Origin: Thermodesulfovibrionales bacterium | GTDB lineage: Bacteria; Nitrospirota; Thermodesulfovibrionia; Thermodesulfovibrionales; Dissulfurispiraceae | Length of the DNA stretch: 64,000 nucleotides | Direction of reading: 5' to 3' | NCBI GenBank assembly: GCA_026415695.1 | Contig: JAOAGP010000090.1 | Location: forward strand, 1-64,000 | Shown here: in pieces, positions 44,034 through 51,076 of the stretch | Numbering within the stretch: the first letter of the stretch is position 1 | Layout: the number at the start of each line of letters is the position of its first letter | Program-made: the position numbers and the translations under genes | The notes under the pieces: model-generated | The model's input: only the letters and a program-made list of their open reading frames with translations | Database searches by the model: none | Told to the model about the DNA's origin: nothing

Positions 44034-44513
44034 ATGAAAAGACTGTTTGTGTGTTTAGTTGTAGGGTTGTTTGTTTTGGGTCTTTTGGGTGTGGCAAATG
44101 CTCAATGGCCACCTGATGTGATGGCAAAGGTCAAGCAGTACAAGGAATTGGCAGATCAGAAAAAAGACATGCCTAAAACTATTGAGGGTGTTAACTTGAT
44201 CACCGGTAAGGAACTGAAAAAATGGATGGATCAGAAAAAGCAATTTATCTTAGTTGACAACAGGGTGAAAGAACAATATGATGCTGAGAGGATTAAGGGT
44301 GCAAAGTGGTTTTTAGCAGATCATCTACTTGCAGACCCCAAAATGGCTGATCAGTTCAAAAAGGATGATGTCATAGTCTTTTATTGAAACGGCGTTCAGT
44401 GCTGGAGGTCTCCAGCAGCAGTTGTAATGATGAAACACCTTGGCTACAAGAATCTCTACTGGTATAGAGAAGGACTACCAGATTGGAAAAAGGAAAAGTT
44501 CCCTACTGAATAA
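44034..44513 (+). CDS. Exported rhodanese-like selenoprotein (Sec118 encoded by TGA)
   Basis: Reading the TGA at 44385-44387 as selenocysteine gives 159 residues ending at TAA 44511-44513. Signal peptide 1-23 (cleavage after ANA) puts it in the periplasm. The rhodanese fold is clear: FILVDNRVKEQYDAERIKGA, a helix, VIVFY, then Sec-N-G-V-Q-Cys as the active-site loop, WRSPAAVVMMKHLGYKN and a last LYWYREGLPDWK. Other rhodaneses have the catalytic Cys exactly where TGA stands (pattern VFYCNGxxC). The loop would hold Sec118 and Cys123. A SECIS-like hairpin follows 12 nt after TGA. Without recoding the protein would stop just before its active site. It is the first gene after the sigma-54 promoter. 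Confidence 0.87.
44385..44417 (+). promoter_or_regulatory. Sec codon and bacterial SECIS-like hairpin
   Basis: After TGA (44385-44387), TGCTGG (44400-44405) and CCAGCA (44412-44417) pair perfectly around the loop AGGTCT (44406-44411). The loop begins 18 nt after TGA. Bacterial SECIS elements are short hairpins with a GGU-containing apical loop at this distance; from memory the loop of E. coli fdhF is the same hexanucleotide with a 17-nt spacing. Confidence 0.82.
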
Positions 44514-44522
44514 TTGTGATAA

Positions 44523-44557
44523 AAAGGGCTTGTATCAGAAAAAGAGGCAAGCCCTTT
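44523..44557 (+). terminator. Intercistronic hairpin after selenorhodanese, weak terminator or attenuator
   Basis: AAAGGGCTTG (44523-44532) and CAAGCCCTTT (44548-44557) form a 10-bp stem with a 15-nt loop, 9 nt after the rhodanese stop. The following AAGTTTGTTTAAA is only partly T-rich, so read-through into the small membrane protein and the transporter is expected. It could set a high rhodanese-to-transporter ratio. Confidence 0.5.
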
Positions 44558-44598
44558 AAGTTTGTTTAAACCATTTAATTATTAACAATGGAGGTTTT

Positions 44599-44763
44599 AT
44601 GGCAGAAGACAAGGCAAGTAAAGAATGGGAGGAAAAGGCAAAAAGTACCTTTTCAGCAGAGCGCAAAGAAGATTTCGTGGTGTTGGTGTTAGCTGCAATA
44701 ACTGTTGTATTGGTGATGACTGGTGCAATTGGACCAAACTTTTTTAAATCACTATTCTTTTAA
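44599..44763 (+). CDS. 54-residue single-helix membrane protein
   Basis: ATG at 44599, 7 nt after GGAGG, with a stop at 44761-44763. The first 27 residues are charged and helical (KEWEEKAKSTFSAERKED); then comes one membrane helix of about 20 residues (FVVLVLAAITVVLVMTG) and a short AIGPNFFKSLFF tail. The orientation by charge is N-in. It is placed 15 bp before the YeiH-type transporter with its own good ribosome binding site, which suggests an accessory subunit of the transporter. I do not recognise the family. Confidence 0.75.
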   Translation: MAEDKASKEWEEKAKSTFSAERKEDFVVLVLAAITVVLVMTGAIGPNFFKSLFF

Positions 44764-44778
44764 ATGGAGGGATAAAAC

Positions 44779-46107
44779 ATGGGAAGTGGTGGAGGAATTG
44801 GTGTATCCTATGAATTAAAGAACCTACCTGCAATGCTACCAGGGTTGATATTGTGTATCTTCCTTGGCTGGCTTGCACTTCAATGGGACCACACGATGAG
44901 TGAATATAGAAGGGCATATGGAGAGGCAAAGAATATCTTAAAACCATTTCAAGAACTTGGAAAGCCTATACCAACTTATGAAGAATATAAGGCGAAGAAG
45001 GAGGATGCTTATAAAGGGGCTATGACCCTTTTTCAGATGGGTATAGAAAAAAAGAAACCTTCAAAACCTTATATGTTGCAAAAAGAAGACTATGATTATG
45101 TTGCAACAAATAAAGACATACCGACAAAATTTGTTTTAGGGGAAAGGGTAAATCAATTTCAACTTACTTATGTTGCCGTGCTACTTTTAGGTGGCATGTT
45201 GATAAGAAATACTGTTGGTGTTCCAAAGATATTTCAGGCTGGAACTGTTGCAGCAAGACCACTAATTAAACCGGGTATTATTATCCTTGGTGCATACTAC
45301 ATGTGGTCTGATGTTTTAAAGGTTGGTGCGATTGGGCTCTTTCTTGTTGTGTTGTTCGTTTTAGGAACTCAAATAATGATATCTGTTTGGGGTAGAAGAT
45401 CTAATGTGGATGATGGACTTTCAGGATTAATGGGTGCTGGAGTGGGTGTATGTGGTGTGTCAGCCGCTGTGGCAGCTGCACCTGTTGTAAATGCAAAACC
45501 CAGAGACTTCTTTTATGCAATAGGCACGATACTATTATTTGGAACGCTTTGTCTGTTTACATTCCCATACATTGGAAAGGCGCTTGGAATGAGCCAGCCG
45601 ATATTTGGTGCATGGTGTGGGACTGCTATTTTAAATACTGCCCAACTTGTAGCAGCAGCTTCATGGTATGGTCATGAGGCACTTCTTACAGCAAATATAA
45701 TCAATATTGTTAGGGTAGGTTTTATACCAATAATCGTTATGTGGGCAATCTACTACTATGTTATCAGACCTGCTAAACAAGCAACCGGTGAGGCTCAAAA
45801 ACTCAACGCTTGGCAGGTTATCAAGGAAAAATTCCCCATATTTGTATTTGGATTTTTCATAATGGTTACCTTAAACGAGGCAGGGTTTTTCACGAAGGAT
45901 CAGGCAAGGATACTCGGTAGCGACTTGCTAAAGATTTGGTTTGCAATTGGCTTTGCAGGGGTTGGTCTTAATATTGCGTTTGATGATTTAAGAAAGGCAG
46001 GAGGTAAGGCATTTGTAATAGGTTTCTCATCAGCATTATTAAAGGCAGTACTGTCAGCTGCCGTAATTATGGCAATTGGTGAAGAAGTATTTAAGGTAAA
46101 AGGATAA
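44779..46107 (+). CDS. YeiH-type (UPF0324) putative sulfate/sulfite exporter
   Basis: A 442-residue membrane protein with about ten helices. The family signature GVGVCGVSAAVAAAPVVNAK lies near residue 230, followed by FGAWCGTAILNTAQLVAAAS and a late NIAFDDLRKAGGKAF. Proteins of this family (PF03601, E. coli YeiH) are annotated as putative sulfate exporters; transport has rarely been tested. It differs from YeiH by a long hydrophilic insert after the first helix (about residues 40-125, including a lysine-rich KKEDAYKG part). Co-transcription with an exported Sec-rhodanese supports a sulfur compound as substrate; that is inference. A strong terminator follows. Confidence 0.83.
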   Translation: MGSGGGIGVSYELKNLPAMLPGLILCIFLGWLALQWDHTMSEYRRAYGEAKNILKPFQELGKPIPTYEEYKAKKEDAYKGAMTLFQMGIEKKKPSKPYMLQKEDYDYVATNKDIPTKFVLGERVNQFQLTYVAVLLLGGMLIRNTVGVPKIFQAGTVAARPLIKPGIIILGAYYMWSDVLKVGAIGLFLVVLFVLGTQIMISVWGRRSNVDDGLSGLMGAGVGVCGVSAAVAAAPVVNAKPRDFFYAIGTILLFGTLCLFTFPYIGKALGMSQPIFGAWCGTAILNTAQLVAAASWYGHEALLTANIINIVRVGFIPIIVMWAIYYYVIRPAKQATGEAQKLNAWQVIKEKFPIFVFGFFIMVTLNEAGFFTKDQARILGSDLLKIWFAIGFAGVGLNIAFDDLRKAGGKAFVIGFSSALLKAVLSAAVIMAIGEEVFKVKG

Positions 46108-46115
46108 CAGGTTTC

Positions 46116-46148
46116 AAAAAGGGGCTATTAGAAAGTAGCCCCTTTTTT
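46116..46148 (+). terminator. Intrinsic terminator closing the selenorhodanese operon
   Basis: AAAAAGGGGCTA (46116-46127) and TAGCCCCTTTTT (46136-46147) form a perfect 12-bp stem with an 8-nt loop that runs directly into six T. This is the clearest rho-independent terminator in the window. Confidence 0.88.
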
Positions 46149-46153
46149 ATCTA

Positions 46154-46597
46154 ATGAAAAAAATCCTACTCTGCACAGATAACGAACCTCAAAGCCAAAG
46201 GGCTGAAGACTGTGCAATATTAATTGCCAAGGCACTCTCCTATGAGATAACTGCAATTCATGTCGTGGATCCCTTCCTAAAAAAATTTACTAATGAAATC
46301 TATGCAGTCAATAGGGATGAGTGCAGACTATATCTTGATAGGGAATTAACAAATGAGGGGGAAATAGCCCTTAAAAGATTTTTTGATAAGTCAAATCTTG
46401 AAGGTTTGCAAACGACAATCATCTTGAAAAATGGAGACCCTGAAGAGATTATAATGTCAGAGATACAGACTAATGAATACGAGTTTTTGGTAATGGGTGC
46501 AAAGTTACTGAAAGGGTGGAAGGAAAGATTTGAATCCTACAAACTGTCAGAGAGAATCTTTAAAAAGTCACCAATTTCAATGATATTTGTAAGATAG
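46154..46597 (+). CDS. Universal stress protein, degenerate nucleotide site
   Basis: A 147-residue USP-fold protein: KKILLCTDNEPQSQRAEDCA at the start, ITAIHVVDP, a GDPEEIIM motif and VMGAKLLKGW near the end. The G-x2-G-x9-G-S signature of ATP-binding members is missing, so it is probably non-ATP-binding. It starts 6 bp after the terminator of the selenorhodanese operon and overlaps the next gene by one base. Confidence 0.78.
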   Translation: MKKILLCTDNEPQSQRAEDCAILIAKALSYEITAIHVVDPFLKKFTNEIYAVNRDECRLYLDRELTNEGEIALKRFFDKSNLEGLQTTIILKNGDPEEIIMSEIQTNEYEFLVMGAKLLKGWKERFESYKLSERIFKKSPISMIFVR

Positions 46598-47166
46598 TGC
46601 AAGAATTTATTTGCTCCATATCATTAGTTGCAAAAATAGATGAGGTATTTAAGTGTTTTTGTAACATGCCAATATTATTTGCTCTTAATCCTCAATGGGA
46701 AGTGAGGTCTTTAGAAAAGATAGATAACATTAGATGTGGTATTAACTTTTCACTTAAAATAAGGTATGACCGCACTAATGAGGACAACGAATTTAAAGTT
46801 AGTATAGAAGATTTTAATGAACCCAATCACATTTCTATAAATCTTGCCTCTGATAAACCACGAAGGATTACATTCAATCTGTCTCAAGAGGGGGATAGAA
46901 CTACAATACAATTTATTGAATCAAGACAATATGATTTTTCAAATGAAGAAAAGAGAGAACTCATTTATTGGCTCAAGAGTATAGGGAACTACCACTTGAT
47001 ATGTAAGAGCAAAACACCTTGGGGTAGAGTATGGAGGTGGTTTATTGATAGATTTTGGTTAAAGATGTCTCCTGCAGGAAGAAGGTTTGTATTCTTGGTT
47101 GTTGTATTTGAGATCGTTACAGTATTACTATTGGTAGTTTTTATCATCTTCAAGATGTTTTTTTAA
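46597..47166 (+). CDS. START/SRPBCC-like protein with C-terminal membrane anchor
   Basis: A 189-residue protein starting with GTG at the last base of the stress-protein stop codon. Residues 1-140 have the helix-grip pattern of polyketide-cyclase/START-like proteins (ISLVAKIDEVFKCFCNMP at the start, FKVSIEDFNEPNHISI, TTIQFIESRQYDF). A hydrophobic helix at about 164-187 (FVFLVVVFEIVTVLLLVVFI) anchors the C-terminus. The ligand is unknown. Four Cys in the first third are notable but not in a known motif. Confidence 0.6.
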   Translation: MQEFICSISLVAKIDEVFKCFCNMPILFALNPQWEVRSLEKIDNIRCGINFSLKIRYDRTNEDNEFKVSIEDFNEPNHISINLASDKPRRITFNLSQEGDRTTIQFIESRQYDFSNEEKRELIYWLKSIGNYHLICKSKTPWGRVWRWFIDRFWLKMSPAGRRFVFLVVVFEIVTVLLLVVFIIFKMFF

Positions 47167-47308
47167 AAGTATTTTCAGGGTGTTAGATAGGTTCTTTTGT
47201 GTTATTTCAAAACATAACCCTTTTCACAGTTTTCTATTTTGTGTTACCTTAATTGTATCTACTAAAATCAAAAGGATTCTTAAATTTTCTTTTTAAAAAG
47301 GTGATTAG

Positions 47309-48790
47309 ATGAAAAAGAGATTAAAGGTATTATTTGTAGCATCAGAAGCAGTGCCGTTTGCAAAAGAAGGTGGACTTGGAGATGTTGTAGGAACTCTCCC
47401 AAGATTTCTTAAAAGATTAGGTCATGATGTCAGGGTAGTTATTCCAAGATATTATAAGATTGACAGAGATTTTTATAAGTTACAACTACTTCCATATTCT
47501 TTAGGTGTACCAATGGGGATTATTGGCACATTGTGGGCTGGGGTTTATGAAGGTAAACTACCAAACTCTGAAGTGCCAATTAACTTCATTGAATTTGAAC
47601 AATATTTTGGCAGGGATGGACTTTACAATGATACAAATGGACAAGGCTTTTTAGATAATGACAATCGTTTTGTATTTCTTTCAAGGGGAGCAATTGAATT
47701 GGCAAGGATGATTGGTTTTGCTCCTGACATTATTCATGTGCACGATTGGCAGACCGCTATTATCCCAGTTTATATAAATACAATTTACAAACAGGATGAG
47801 ACGGTTGGCAAAGCTGCAACAGTCTTAACGATACACAACATGCAGCATCAAGGCGACTTTTATGCAGGTTTAATGGATGTTCTTGGGGTAGGATGGGAAC
47901 ACTTTAATTTTTTAGAGTTGGAGGCATTCAATAAGGTAAATCTCTTAAAAGGAGGTATTTACCATGCAACCTTGCTTACAACCGTAAGCAAGACATATGC
48001 ACAAGAGATACAAACCCCGTATTATGGATATAGGTTAGAAGGGGTTGTAAGGGAAAGGGCGAAGGATTTATATGGTATCCTCAATGGCGTGGATTATGAG
48101 GAGTGGAATCCAGAGACCGATAAGTATATAGTAGCCAATTATTCACACGACAACCTTGAGGGGAAACTGTTGTGTAAGTCTGATTTGCAAGAAACTATGG
48201 GTTTACCTAAAAGACAAGATGTGCCAATCATTGGACTTGTATCTCGACTCGTTTATCAAAAGGGCATTGATGTTTTTGCTGAGGCAATCCACAGACTTTT
48301 AGGGCTTGACATACAAATAGTCATGTTAGGAACAGGTGAACCATGGACACACTTTTTCTTTCCTGATATGGCAAACAAACACCCTCAAAAATTTGCCTGC
48401 AAGATTGGATACAACAACTCATTAGCCCATAAGATAGAGGCTGGGGCTGATTTCTTTTTGATGCCGTCAAGATTTGAACCGTGTGGGTTAAATCAGATGT
48501 ATAGTTTGAGATATGGAACACTACCTATAGTAAGGGCTACTGGAGGACTTAACGATACAGTTGAAAACTTTAATGAAGATACCCTCGAAGGAACAGGTTT
48601 TAAATTTTACGACCTTACAGCAGATGCTATTTTCAATACTGTGGGGTGGGCTGTGCACACTTACTACAACAATAAAAATGCAATGGATACACTCATAAAA
48701 AGGGCTATGCAGAAGAGATTCACTTGGGAGGATTCTGCGAAACTGTATGAGGATTGTTATTATAAGGCTGTAAAGGCTAAAAGGGGATAA
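47309..48790 (+). CDS. glgA: Glycogen synthase (ADP-glucose type, GT5)
   Basis: A 493-residue GT5 enzyme. The ADP-glucose-binding KEGGLGDVVGTLPRFL lies at residues 20-35, followed by HVHDWQTAIIPVY, LTIHNMQHQGDF, GLVSRLVYQKGIDV and the C-terminal MPSRFEPCGLNQMYSLRYGT. It extends alpha-1,4-glucan chains. The central domain is the full length of the family. It is followed by glgB after 21 bp; no glgC is present here. The decamer TTTTGTGTTA occurs twice in its 142-bp upstream region (47195, 47237). Confidence 0.94.
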   Translation: MKKRLKVLFVASEAVPFAKEGGLGDVVGTLPRFLKRLGHDVRVVIPRYYKIDRDFYKLQLLPYSLGVPMGIIGTLWAGVYEGKLPNSEVPINFIEFEQYFGRDGLYNDTNGQGFLDNDNRFVFLSRGAIELARMIGFAPDIIHVHDWQTAIIPVYINTIYKQDETVGKAATVLTIHNMQHQGDFYAGLMDVLGVGWEHFNFLELEAFNKVNLLKGGIYHATLLTTVSKTYAQEIQTPYYGYRLEGVVRERAKDLYGILNGVDYEEWNPETDKYIVANYSHDNLEGKLLCKSDLQETMGLPKRQDVPIIGLVSRLVYQKGIDVFAEAIHRLLGLDIQIVMLGTGEPWTHFFFPDMANKHPQKFACKIGYNNSLAHKIEAGADFFLMPSRFEPCGLNQMYSLRYGTLPIVRATGGLNDTVENFNEDTLEGTGFKFYDLTADAIFNTVGWAVHTYYNNKNAMDTLIKRAMQKRFTWEDSAKLYEDCYYKAVKAKRG

Positions 48791-48811
48791 AATCTTTAGG
48801 AGGTTTGATAG

Positions 48812-51007
48812 ATGTTTATAAAGAGAGAGGTTGGTTTTTTATGTAGAGGTGAACATGGCAATCCTCACAGTGTATTAGGGATGCATTTTATAGAGGATAA
48901 AACAATTATTAGGGCTTTTATGCCTGAAGCAAAACAGGCATGGATAATAAAAGACCCTCCATCTGATGATGGTATTTATGAGATGCAAAAGGTATATAGG
49001 GTGGGCTTTTTTGTGTATAAATCTGAATCAAAAGAGATATTTAGATATAAAATAAGGATTCTTACACATTGGGATGAGGTAAGGGAATTTTACGACCCGT
49101 ATTTCTTTAAGCCTTCTTTGATTACAGACTTTGATTTATACTTGATAGGAGAGGGGACACATTATAAGATATTTGATAAATTAGGTGCACATGTTGTTGA
49201 AATGGATGGTATTAAAGGTGTGCATTTTGCAGTATGGGCTCCAAATGCAACAAGGGTTAGTGTGATAGGGGATTTTAATGGATGGGATGGCAGAAGACAT
49301 CCTATGAGCAAGCGTTCAACAATCGGGGTATGGGAATTGTTTATCCCCGGACTTGACGAAGGAGCACTTTATAAATTTGAAATTAAAACGATTTTTAGTA
49401 ACTACCTTGAGCAAAAGGCAGACCCCTATGCCTTCAAAACGGAGCTAAGACCCAAAACTGCATCAATAGTCTATAACCTTACAGATAAGTATCAATGGAA
49501 TGATGATTCATGGCTAAAAAAGAGGGCTGCGACTAACTGGTTTGAATCACCAATAACAATCTATGAGGTTCATTTAGGTTCATGGATGAGAAGATCAGAA
49601 AATGAAAACGATGTCTACAATTATAGAGAAATAGCAGACAAATTAATACCTTATATCAAGGAGTTAGGATATACACATGTTGAGTTGTTGCCTGTGTCAG
49701 AGCATCCATTAGATGCGTCTTGGGGATATCAAGTTACTGGATATTATGCACCTACAAGTAGGTTTGGAGAGCCTCATGATTTTATGTATTTTGTGGATAA
49801 ATGCCACCAAAATGATTTAGGGGTGATTGTAGATTGGGTGCCTGCTCATTTTCCAAAAGATGGTCACGGACTGCGTTTTTTTGATGGCACAGCCTTATAC
49901 GAACACGAAGATCCCAGAAAAGGTGAGCATAAAGATTGGGGGACTTTGATATTTAACTACGGGAGAAATGAGGTCAGGAATTTCTTGATTGCAAATGCAC
50001 TGTTTTGGTTACATTACTATCATATTGATGGTTTAAGGGTTGATGCGGTAGCCTCAATGTTGTATCTTGACTATTCAAAGCAAGAAGGTGAATGGATACC
50101 CAATAAATACGGAGGTAGGGAAAACCTCGAGGCTATAGAATTCATAAAGCAATTCAATGAGGTAGTCCATAGGGAATTTCATGGTATCCTGACCATAGCA
50201 GAGGAATCAACATCTTGGCCAAGTGTCTGTAAACCGACCTATTTAGGTGGATTGGGATTTTCAATGAAATGGAATATGGGGTGGATGCATGACACACTTG
50301 ATTACTTCACCAAAGATCCTATTTTTAGAAAGTATCATACATACGATTTGACCTTTAGTTTGATTTATGCCTTTACTGAAAACTTCATCTTGTCTTTTTC
50401 TCATGATGAGGTCGTTTATGGTAAAAAATCATTGCTTAATAAAATGCCAGGCGACCTATGGCAAAAGTTTGCAAACCTGCGAGCTTTATATGGATATATG
50501 TATGGACACCCCGGGAAAAAATTGTTGTTTATGGGTGGTGAGTTTGGACAGTGGGATGAATGGTGCTTCTTTAGAAGCCTTGATTGGCATCTTCTTGAAT
50601 ACGAGCATCATAAAAAACTCTTAAAGTATGTGCAAGACCTCAATAACATATACAGGTCTGAACCGGCAATGTATGAGGTAGATTTCAAACCTAAAGGATT
50701 TGAATGGATAGATTTTCATGATCATGACAACAGCATTGTTTCATTTATTAGAAAGGCAAAAAATCCTCATGATTTTCTTGTTTTTGTCTTTAACTTTACA
50801 CCTATTCCAAGAGAGGATTATGTAATTGGTGTACCATATGATGGATTTTATAAAGAGTTATTAAACAGTGATTCAGAGATATATTTTGGTAGCAATTTGG
50901 GTAATGCTGGTGGTGTCTTTGCTGAATACCGACATAGTCATGGCAGACCTTTTTCTATAAAGGTATTGTTGCCACCTTTGAGTATGTTAATCTTTAAAAA
51001 GGTATAA
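48812..51007 (+). CDS. glgB: 1,4-alpha-glucan branching enzyme (GH13)
   Basis: A 731-residue enzyme with two N-terminal carbohydrate-binding-like domains ([30 protein letters not shown]) and a catalytic barrel. The nucleophile Asp is in [16 protein letters not shown], the acid Glu in TIAEEST, and the transition-state Asp in [11 protein letters not shown]-terminal beta domain follows. It introduces alpha-1,6 branches into the glucan made by GlgA. AGGAGG precedes the ATG. Confidence 0.94.
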   Translation: MFIKREVGFLCRGEHGNPHSVLGMHFIEDKTIIRAFMPEAKQAWIIKDPPSDDGIYEMQKVYRVGFFVYKSESKEIFRYKIRILTHWDEVREFYDPYFFKPSLITDFDLYLIGEGTHYKIFDKLGAHVVEMDGIKGVHFAVWAPNATRVSVIGDFNGWDGRRHPMSKRSTIGVWELFIPGLDEGALYKFEIKTIFSNYLEQKADPYAFKTELRPKTASIVYNLTDKYQWNDDSWLKKRAATNWFESPITIYEVHLGSWMRRSENENDVYNYREIADKLIPYIKELGYTHVELLPVSEHPLDASWGYQVTGYYAPTSRFGEPHDFMYFVDKCHQNDLGVIVDWVPAHFPKDGHGLRFFDGTALYEHEDPRKGEHKDWGTLIFNYGRNEVRNFLIANALFWLHYYHIDGLRVDAVASMLYLDYSKQEGEWIPNKYGGRENLEAIEFIKQFNEVVHREFHGILTIAEESTSWPSVCKPTYLGGLGFSMKWNMGWMHDTLDYFTKDPIFRKYHTYDLTFSLIYAFTENFILSFSHDEVVYGKKSLLNKMPGDLWQKFANLRALYGYMYGHPGKKLLFMGGEFGQWDEWCFFRSLDWHLLEYEHHKKLLKYVQDLNNIYRSEPAMYEVDFKPKGFEWIDFHDHDNSIVSFIRKAKNPHDFLVFVFNFTPIPREDYVIGVPYDGFYKELLNSDSEIYFGSNLGNAGGVFAEYRHSHGRPFSIKVLLPPLSMLIFKKV

Positions 51008-51009
51008 GT

Positions 51010-51039
51010 TTGACAACATCATTCATTACAAATTAATAT
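51010..51039 (+). promoter_or_regulatory. Sigma-70-type promoter of clpC
   Basis: A perfect -35 TTGACA (51010-51015), an 18-nt spacer and TAATAT (51034-51039) lie between glgB and clpC. No CIRCE-like inverted repeat or CtsR-type repeat is visible nearby. Confidence 0.6.
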
Positions 51040-51076
51040 CAATATATATATATATTTAACAATTAAGAGGTGTGCG

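Noticed and set aside
44034-44387. Reading the rhodanese-like gene as a truncated 117-residue protein or pseudogene
   Set aside because: The frame continues without further stops for 42 codons of conserved rhodanese sequence, the TGA is at the catalytic Cys codon and a SECIS-like hairpin follows at the right distance. A random nonsense mutation would not bring these together.
47195-47246. Operator made of two TTTTGTGTTA decamers upstream of glgA
   Set aside because: The same decamer occurs before an unrelated gene at 39579, the copies are 42 bp apart without further symmetry, and the region is AT-rich; chance is not excluded.
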